A DNA stretch of 28,166 bases from an uncultured Porphyromonadaceae bacterium (GTDB lineage: Bacteria; Bacteroidota; Bacteroidia; Bacteroidales; Muribaculaceae): the NCBI GenBank assembly GCA_900550395.1, contig URSD01000032.1:1-28166 (forward strand), read 5' to 3'. Both the position numbers and the translations under genes were made by a program. The notes under the pieces were generated by a model that was not told the DNA's origin, did not search any database, and saw only the letters and a list, made by a program, of their open reading frames with translations. Every line of letters starts with the position of its first letter. The first letter of the stretch is position 1. Positions 23,649 through 28,166 of this stretch are shown piece after piece.

Positions 23649-24986
23649 TTATCGGCGCATGCCGCGCATCTGGCGCATCATGCCCATGGGGTTCTTCATA
23701 GATGTCACCTGCTGCATCATCTTGCGCATCTGGTCGAACTGCTTGAGCAGGCGGTTGACCTCGGCCGGGGTGGTGCCCGAACCGCGTGCGATGCGCTGGC
23801 GGCGTGTGCCCTGGTTGAGCACTTCGGGGTGCTCGCGCTCCTCAGGTGTCATGGAGTTGATGATGGCCTCCACGCTCTTGAAGGCGTTGTTGTCGATGTC
23901 AATATCTTTGATGGCCTTGCCTACGCCGGGAATCATGGCGGCGAGGTCCTTGATGTTGCCCATCTTCTTCACCTGCTGAATCTGTTTGTAGAAATCATTG
24001 AAGGTGAACTGGTTGCGGCGGAATTTCTTTGCAATCTCCTCGGCCTCGCGTTCGTCGAACTGCTGCTGGGCTTTCTCGACGAGCGAAACGATGTCGCCCA
24101 TGCCCAGGATTCGGTTAGCCATGCGGTCGGGGTGGAAGGTGTCGATGCCGTCGAGGGTCTCGCCTGTGCCAATGAACTTGATAGGCTTGTTGACGACGCT
24201 GCGGATAGAGAGCGCAGCACCGCCGCGTGTGTCGCCGTCGAGCTTCGTGAGCACAACGCCACCGAAATCAAGTCGGGCGTTGAACGCCTTGGCTGTGTTC
24301 ACCGCGTCCTGACCTGTCATGGCGTCCACCACGAAGAGGATTTCGCCCGGGTTGACGGCATTCTTGATGGCTTCAATCTCATCCATCATCTGTTCGTCGA
24401 CGGCGAGACGGCCTGCGGTGTCGACAATCACCAGGTCGTTGCCATGCGCCTTCGCGTAGTCTACGGCGCGGCGGGCTATGCCAACGGGGTCCTTTACGTC
24501 AGGCTCCGTGTAAACCTCTGCGCCGATGTTGTCGGCAAGCACCTTGAGCTGGTCGATGGCGGCGGGACGGTAGACGTCAGCGGCCACGAGCAGCGGCTTC
24601 ATGTGCTGCTCGGCCATGAGCTTCTTGGCGAGTTTGCCGGTGAATGTGGTCTTACCGGAGCCCTGAAGACCCGACATCAGGATGATGGCAGGTTTGCCTT
24701 TCAGGTTGAGAGGCGCAACCTCGCCGCCCATCAGCGCCGTGAGTTCGTCGTTGACGATTTTTACCATCAGTTGCTCGGGCTTCACGGCGTTGATCACGTT
24801 CTGGCCCATAGCTTTCTGTTTGACGGCGTCGGTGAACGCCTTGGCCGTGGCAAAGTTCACGTCGGCGTCGATAAGAGCGCGTCGGACGTCCTTAAGGGTG
24901 TCGGCTACATTTATTTCTGTGATTTTGCCCTGGCCTTTGAGCAGCTTGAAACTGCGTTCGAGGCGGTCGCTTAGTCTTTCAAACAT
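23649..24986 (-). CDS. ffh: Signal recognition particle protein Ffh (SRP54)
   Basis: 445 aa. Ffh binds 4.5S RNA and signal sequences on nascent chains and docks with FtsY for co-translational membrane targeting. The N domain covers about residues 1-95. The G domain has P-loop GLQGSGKT at 106-113, DVYRPAAIDQL at 137-147, DTAGRL and TKLDGDTRGG. The methionine-rich M domain at the end (MRKMMQQVTSM...MGMMRQMRGMRR) binds RNA and signal peptide. The ATG at 24986 is 50 bp after the panD stop with no TAnnTTTG box in that gap, suggesting read-through from panC-panD. Pairing with vitamin genes is a genomic convenience rather than a functional link. Confidence 0.97.
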   Translation of the reverse strand: MFERLSDRLERSFKLLKGQGKITEINVADTLKDVRRALIDADVNFATAKAFTDAVKQKAMGQNVINAVKPEQLMVKIVNDELTALMGGEVAPLNLKGKPAIILMSGLQGSGKTTFTGKLAKKLMAEQHMKPLLVAADVYRPAAIDQLKVLADNIGAEVYTEPDVKDPVGIARRAVDYAKAHGNDLVIVDTAGRLAVDEQMMDEIEAIKNAVNPGEILFVVDAMTGQDAVNTAKAFNARLDFGGVVLTKLDGDTRGGAALSIRSVVNKPIKFIGTGETLDGIDTFHPDRMANRILGMGDIVSLVEKAQQQFDEREAEEIAKKFRRNQFTFNDFYKQIQQVKKMGNIKDLAAMIPGVGKAIKDIDIDNNAFKSVEAIINSMTPEEREHPEVLNQGTRRQRIARGSGTTPAEVNRLLKQFDQMRKMMQQVTSMKNPMGMMRQMRGMRR

Positions 24987-25036
24987 ATGATGACAGGAGA
25001 ATTGACGGTTTGGAGATGGGGGTTAAAAGAAGGGGG

Positions 25037-25387
25037 TCAGACAAGGCGGTTTGTGGCCGTGTCGGGGAAGATGACGCGCGGTGTGAAGCCGCGGGCCTCG
25101 TCGGGCGTCATGGACGCATAGGCCATGATTATGACTATGTCGCCCGGCTGCACGAGGCGGGCAGCTGCGCCGTTGAGGCATATCACGCCGCTGCCGGCCT
25201 CGCCGGGTATGGCGTAGGTGTCGAGGCGTGCGCCGTTGTTGTTGTTGACAATATGGACGTGTTCGCCGGGCAGGATGCCTGCGGCTTCCATCAGTGCGCT
25301 GTCGATGGTGATGCTGCCGATGTAGTCGAGGCGCGCTTCCGTCACCGTCACGCGGTGAATCTTGGATTTCAGTATTTCGATTGTCAT
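25037..25387 (-). CDS. panD: Aspartate 1-decarboxylase (pyruvoyl enzyme)
   Basis: 116 aa, normal length. PanD makes beta-alanine from aspartate for pantothenate synthesis. The self-processing site is Gly24-Ser25 in DYIGSITID; cleavage there creates the N-terminal pyruvoyl group. Lys9 (KSKIHRVTVT) and the downstream NNNNGARLDTYAI and GDIVIIMAYA blocks are family features. The start ATG overlaps the panC stop by 4 bp (ATGA), which fixes it; a longer ORF to 25480 overlaps panC and is rejected. Together with panC it supplies both substrates' coupling for pantothenate. Confidence 0.96.
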   Translation of the reverse strand: MTIEILKSKIHRVTVTEARLDYIGSITIDSALMEAAGILPGEHVHIVNNNNGARLDTYAIPGEAGSGVICLNGAAARLVQPGDIVIIMAYASMTPDEARGFTPRVIFPDTATNRLV

Positions 25388-26241
25388 GACAGTGCGGGGA
25401 AGGAAATGTTGTCGATGAGGCGGACGTCGCCGCAGTAGACGGTGATGCATCCGAGCGCGCCCTCCGGAGCCTGCCGCCACTCCGCCACGGGCTGCATGGT
25501 GGCCGGATTGACAATCTCGAAGTATTCCACTTCCAGACCCGGCACGGCGTTGAGAGTGTCGACCGTGGCCTTGCGCACTTCATCCACGCTCTTGCCCTGT
25601 GTTGCAAGCTCGGTGGCGGCGCAGAGAGCCTTGTAGATGGCAGGAGCTGTGGCGCGCTGTTCGGCCGAAAGGCGCGTATTGCGCGAGCTCATTGCCAGTC
25701 CGTCGGCCTCGCGGTGGATGGGGCAGGGCACTATCTCGCCTTTGAAGCCGATGATTTCGGCCATGCGGCGTATTACGGCTATCTGCTGGATGTCCTTGTG
25801 GCCGAAGTAGGCATGGTCGGGCTGTGCCCAGTCGAATAGCTTGCTTACTATCTGAGCCACGCCGTTGAAGTGGCCCGGACGCATCGCGCCCTCCATCACT
25901 TCGGCCACTGGGCCAAGGTCGAAAACGCGGGTGTCCGGTTCGGGGTAGATCTCCTCGACGGTGGGAATAAAGGCGTAGTCGGTGCCCTGTGCCTCAAGCA
26001 ACGCACAGTCCGCTTCCTCGGTGCGCGGATATGTGCGGAGGTCGTCGGGGTTGTTGAACTGTGTGGGGTTGACGAAAATGCTGACGACCACGACGTCATT
26101 TTCAGAACGGGCGCGTCGCACCAGCGATATGTGTCCGTCGTGCAACGCTCCCATGGTGGGTACGAGGCCAATAGTCTTGCCGTCGCTGTGTGCGGCGGCC
26201 ACGGCCTCCCGCAGTTGCCCGACTGTTCGTAGAATCTTCAT
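25384..26241 (-). CDS. panC: Pantothenate synthetase
   Basis: 285 aa, normal length. PanC condenses pantoate and beta-alanine with ATP to pantothenate. It has the nucleotidylyl-transferase HxGH-like motif HDGH at residues 34-37 in PTMGALHDGHISLV, then FVNPTQFNNPDDLRTYPR, the YFGHKDIQQ block and the MSSRNTRLS motif near the end of the catalytic domain. It is the first gene of the minus-strand run and its stop overlaps panD by 4 bp. A -7 box lies 53 bp upstream. panB is not in the window. Confidence 0.96.
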   Translation of the reverse strand: MKILRTVGQLREAVAAAHSDGKTIGLVPTMGALHDGHISLVRRARSENDVVVVSIFVNPTQFNNPDDLRTYPRTEEADCALLEAQGTDYAFIPTVEEIYPEPDTRVFDLGPVAEVMEGAMRPGHFNGVAQIVSKLFDWAQPDHAYFGHKDIQQIAVIRRMAEIIGFKGEIVPCPIHREADGLAMSSRNTRLSAEQRATAPAIYKALCAATELATQGKSVDEVRKATVDTLNAVPGLEVEYFEIVNPATMQPVAEWRQAPEGALGCITVYCGDVRLIDNISFPALS

Positions 26242-26294
26242 TTCAGTATTAAAGTTCTAAATATATGCTTTTTCAGAAACTTGTTTTCAGGGTG

Positions 26295-26302
26295 CAAAAT
26301 TA
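26295..26302 (-). promoter_or_regulatory. -7 box of the panC-panD-ffh-folD-capA-like operon
   Basis: TAATTTTG on the minus strand, 53 bp before the panC start. It sits in a 16-nt stretch (26293-26308) identical to the one around the GH81 -7 box at 15660-15675. The -33 region has only an imperfect T-rich match. Confidence 0.6.
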
Positions 26303-26308
26303 CGCAAT

Positions 26309-26575
26309 TTTATCGTCCTGAGAAAATATTTGAATAAAAAACGGCTTTTAGTTGATAGTTGAGAGTTTATAGGCAAGAGGGGCCCTGGGGAGGCGAGATA
26401 CATAAGGACCTAAGGTCATAAGGGACAGAAGCTTTTATAGGGCATAAGCCATAAAAACATTTATAATCAATGTGGGGATGCGCTTGTATACAATGTGATA
26501 TTTTCGTCGAATATTTATGTAATGAATGAAAATCGTAACTTCTGCTTGTTGCATCGAATTCTGCCAGGGGTATCG
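26309..26575. other. Intergenic region between panC promoter and small membrane gene
   Basis: With the panC leader this is a 334-bp gap (26242-26575). It holds no ORF I trust. Visible structure: one copy of a 29-nt intergenic repeat at 26355-26383, an 11-nt palindrome GACCTAAGGTC at 26407-26417 flanked by TAAGG units, a possible bulged hairpin (26433-26456), and a 10-nt palindrome TTGTATACAA at 26484-26493. The downstream part is AT-rich. Confidence 0.5.
26355..26383 (+). repeat. Intergenic repeat, copy 1
   Basis: 29 nt matching 27937-27965 at 26 of 29 positions, same orientation. Both copies begin ATAGTTGAG and end AAGAGGGGC and both lie in non-coding DNA next to minus-strand genes. No flanking target duplication or ORF accompanies them. 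Confidence 0.65.
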
Positions 26576-26995
26576 CTATATGTCGGAGCTGACTAACCAT
26601 TTGAGTATGTAAAAGACTAAGAATCCTGCAAATATCGAGTTTGTAAGGAATGCTATTATCATAATGAAAAAAGGATAGGAGTAATTTTTTCTCCCGGGGT
26701 AGCGGCGAAAATATGCACGCTCACGTTGCGGCGTAAACCGGTGTTTTTCCAATAACCTCTTTGAGAACAAGACAACAGCAAGTGCACAGGCGGCACAAAT
26801 GGATATTCCGACAAGAACGGCGTTGACCGTTTGCTCTCTGACTGTCACAACCATGCAAAGCAACAGCAATATGAGTGGCGGCAAAGCGAAAAAACACTCT
26901 ATGTAAAACCACATATTCCATACCGTCGGACCACCTTTGCCCGTATAATACAGGTGGTCGAGCCAGCTGAATTTGTATGTCCGCTTAAATGCCAT
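26576..26995 (-). CDS. Small multi-pass membrane protein, unknown function
   Basis: 139 aa; family not recognised. Three hydrophobic segments are visible at about residues 30-50 (FYIECFFALPPLILLLLCMVV), 57-76 (NAVLVGISICAACALAVVLF) and 108-132 (YPFFIMIIAFLTNSIFAGFLVFYIL). The loop between the second and third is strongly basic (FTPQRERAYFRRYPGRK), suggesting it is cytoplasmic. I choose the ATG at 26995 because a TAAATTTG -7 box lies 30 bp upstream; the longer ORF to 27112 runs through that promoter and the lipoprotein terminator. Flanked by long intergenic stretches, it appears monocistronic. Confidence 0.7.
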   Translation of the reverse strand: MAFKRTYKFSWLDHLYYTGKGGPTVWNMWFYIECFFALPPLILLLLCMVVTVREQTVNAVLVGISICAACALAVVLFSKRLLEKHRFTPQRERAYFRRYPGRKNYSYPFFIMIIAFLTNSIFAGFLVFYILKWLVSSDI

Positions 26996-27025
26996 TGTCT
27001 TTAGGAAATGTGATAGTCGAAATCG

Positions 27026-27033
27026 CAAATTTA
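27026..27033 (-). promoter_or_regulatory. Putative -7 box of the small membrane-protein gene
   Basis: TAAATTTG on the minus strand fits TAnnTTTG, 30 bp before the chosen ATG. There is no good -33 match at 20 bp. Confidence 0.5.
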
Positions 27034-27092
27034 ATAAAATCCCGGCAGAAACAGCCCGGTTGAGATGACAGAATGTGAATCGTAACGCATGG

Positions 27093-27131
27093 AAAAAAGC
27101 TGCGCGAGCCACTTTGACCCGCGCAGCTTTT
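27093..27131 (-). terminator. Intrinsic terminator of the lipoprotein gene
   Basis: A perfect 12-bp GC-rich stem (27095-27106 with 27120-27131) with a 13-nt loop; on the minus strand it is followed by a run of six T. It lies 18 bp after the lipoprotein stop. Confidence 0.88.
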
Positions 27132-27149
27132 GCTGTGTCTGTTTTCTCG

Positions 27150-27755
27150 TCAGTTCTCGTCTATGCTGATGGTACCGTCCGGTGCGATTCTGAACTTTAG
27201 CTGGTAGTACACCTCCGAGCTTTTGCCGTTGGCCTCCACCTTTTCTTTTCCTATTTCCTGCACGTTTATTTCCAGCACAGCCTCATAGCCTTTATCGCGC
27301 GGTTCGTATGTGATGAGATAGTCTTCAAGATTGAGAAACTTGAACCCTTCGGGAATCATGGCCTTGCAGTCATTGATATTCTTGAGCAGGGTGGCGGCTG
27401 AAAGGTCCAATGGTGTCAGCTCGTCGTAGTTGATGTCTTTGTAGCCATCGAGTGGTTTGGGGTCGCCGAGTTTCGGAAGCACCGTCTGGGAGATTTTTTC
27501 ATTTTCAGCATTTACCATGTATACCTGGGCCAGGCTGAGCTCGTTGCTGCATTCGTCGTTGACGCCCTTGTTGGTGACTAAGAGTCGGAACGGCTTCCAG
27601 CCCTTGTCGAACTCGCTCACTTGTTTAGCAAGGGCCTCGTACGTGGATTCGGAGTCCATACTGGGAGAACCGAATTCGGCTGCTTTTTCCGCAAGACCGC
27701 ACGATGTCAGCACCATCGATGCGACAGCAATCACAGAGAGAAGGATTTTTTTCAT
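27150..27755 (-). CDS. Putative lipoprotein, unknown function
   Basis: 201 aa; family not recognised. The N-terminus KKILLSVIAVASMVLTSC is a lipoprotein signal peptide with lipobox LTSC, lipidated Cys19, followed by GLAEKAAEF; residues +2 to +6 lack the acidic K-(D/E)2 surface-export signal, so periplasmic-facing outer-membrane retention is likely. The mature part is hydrophilic, with mixed alpha/beta features and a C-terminal beta pair (YYQLKFRIAPDGTISIDEN). The first ATG is used. A TAATTTTG -7 box lies 30 bp upstream, and a strong terminator follows, so the gene seems monocistronic. Confidence 0.8.
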   Translation of the reverse strand: MKKILLSVIAVASMVLTSCGLAEKAAEFGSPSMDSESTYEALAKQVSEFDKGWKPFRLLVTNKGVNDECSNELSLAQVYMVNAENEKISQTVLPKLGDPKPLDGYKDINYDELTPLDLSAATLLKNINDCKAMIPEGFKFLNLEDYLITYEPRDKGYEAVLEINVQEIGKEKVEANGKSSEVYYQLKFRIAPDGTISIDEN

Positions 27756-27785
27756 TTTGAAAATTTAAATGGTTGATATTTCCAA

Positions 27786-27793
27786 CAAAATTA
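27786..27793 (-). promoter_or_regulatory. -7 box of the lipoprotein gene
   Basis: TAATTTTG on the minus strand, 30 bp before the ATG. An 8-nt poly-C tract (27813-27820; poly-G on the transcribed orientation) occupies roughly the -33 position, and no TTTG is seen at the expected spacing. Confidence 0.55.
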
Positions 27794-28032
27794 CAAAAAC
27801 CGACGCAACATACCCCCCCCGATAGTTAAATATTGTTAATATCAATGTGCCTTTATTTAAAAATGGCATTTTAGTAAAATTCGTTCACATAGCATTGGTT
27901 TTGAAACCTAAAGTCAAAGTCGAAAAGCAATTTTCCATAGTTGAGTGTTGATAGGTAAGAGGGGCGGGCGGAGCCAGTGGTTTAAAATATTAAGTATTAA
28001 GTATAGAAGAGGTCTGGTGATGACATATATAC
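27794..28032. other. Intergenic region upstream of the lipoprotein gene
   Basis: No credible gene. It contains the poly-C tract at 27813-27820, an AT-rich stretch to about 27935, the second copy of the 29-nt repeat (27937-27965), and a short tandem ATTAAGT motif near 27990-28003. The 70-aa forward ORF from 27945 runs through the repeat and the terminator hairpin and has no family signature. Confidence 0.5.
27937..27965 (+). repeat. Intergenic repeat, copy 2
   Basis: 29 nt matching 26355-26383 with three substitutions, same orientation. It lies 182 bp upstream of the lipoprotein start. Confidence 0.65.
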
Positions 28033-28070
28033 AAAAACAGCCGCATGCTGGTACCTGGACATGCGGCTGT
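28033..28070 (-). terminator. Intrinsic terminator-like hairpin near the right edge
   Basis: A perfect 11-bp stem (28037-28047 with 28060-28070) and 12-nt loop; on the minus strand it runs into five T. It suggests a minus-strand transcript entering from the right edge. A further T run on the plus strand (28076-28080) allows weak function in that direction too. Confidence 0.7.
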
Positions 28071-28080
28071 ATGTGTTTTT

Positions 28081-28166
28081 GTGCGCTGGGGTGTGCTGGC
28101 CGAGCTTGGCTCGATGCGGGTCACAAGGCAACCCTGACGTCGGGGACTATCACCTAACACAACGGG
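28081..28166 (-). other. GC-rich, structure-prone segment at the right edge; possible ncRNA or gene 3' end
   Basis: 86 nt up to the window edge, much more GC-rich than the adjacent intergenic DNA. Short inverted repeats are visible: CGAGC/GCTCG (28101-28105 with 28109-28113) and GGGT/ACCC (28118-28121 with 28131-28134). The terminator at 28033-28070 lies directly downstream on the minus strand. One minus-strand frame is open across it but shows no protein family. I cannot tell a structured RNA from the 3' end of a truncated gene. Confidence 0.3.

Noticed and set aside
23427..24974. 515-aa forward ORF opposite folD and ffh
   Set aside because: Composition (Leu/His/Val/Asp-rich) is that of an antisense shadow; ffh and folD are certain.
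26996..27112. N-terminal extension of the small membrane protein
   Set aside because: It would run through the -7 box and into the upstream lipoprotein terminator.
1..28166. CRISPR array, prophage, transposon, tRNA or defence island
   Set aside because: No regularly spaced repeats, integrase, transposase, nuclease-helicase modules or cloverleaf sequences were found on either strand.

Overview
The window reads as chromosomal DNA of a Bacteroidales bacterium, most likely a gut Muribaculaceae/Bacteroidaceae relative. The support is the Bacteroidota-type promoter grammar (TTTG, about 20 bp, TAnnTTTG) in front of several genes, plus Bacteroidota-typical families: a DUF5686 protein with a carboxypeptidase-regulatory-like domain, a DUF3127 protein, and a long Bacteroidota-style NusB. 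GC looks moderately high and third codon positions are GC-rich, which creates many long antisense shadow ORFs. The genus assignment is inference.

Layout. (1) 1-259: no recognisable gene; a good promoter lies directly before rfbD. (2) 260-7692, plus strand: rfbD-prfC (2 bp apart), then sppA (own promoter) and lpxK, then a purine nucleoside phosphorylase, a strong hairpin terminator, and thiL. (3) 7772-12602, plus strand: a tight cluster nusB-yajC-ybbR-like-coaE-rlmD with a 4-bp overlap (ybbR/coaE) and a 3-bp gap (coaE/rlmD). (4) 12551-13024, minus: a small CYTH-domain gene whose 3' end overlaps rlmD by 52 bp and whose start lies 4 bp from the divergent DUF5686 outer-membrane gene (13029-15620, plus). 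(5) 15735-20324, plus: a 1529-aa secreted GH81 endo-beta-1,3-glucanase with two discoidin-like (F5/8 type C) modules and a Bacteroidota C-terminal tail, with its own promoter and a shared bidirectional terminator. (6) 26241 down to 20865, minus strand: a long compact run panC-panD-ffh-folD-capA-like-secreted hypothetical, followed by a DUF3127 gene with its own promoter. (7) 26242-28166: an intergenic-rich tail with a small membrane protein, a lipoprotein, a two-copy 29-nt intergenic repeat, a poly-C tract, and a GC-rich structured segment with a terminator at the right edge.

How the genes relate. Most are housekeeping: translation termination and rRNA modification (prfC, rlmD), transcription antitermination (nusB), protein export and membrane proteolysis (ffh, yajC, sppA), envelope sugar and lipid A synthesis (rfbD, lpxK), and cofactor synthesis (panC/panD/coaE for CoA, thiL for thiamine pyrophosphate, folD for one-carbon folate). 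The accessory part is the surface glucan-degrading enzyme.

I do not see a defence island, CRISPR array, prophage, transposase, tRNA or rRNA. The most noteworthy signals are the apparently duplicated N-terminal module in NusB, the SSB-like acidic C-terminal tip on the DUF3127 protein, an Asp at the base-recognition position of the purine nucleoside phosphorylase, the tightly packed rlmD/CYTH/DUF5686 junctions, and the structured right edge. None of these amounts to a clearly new system.
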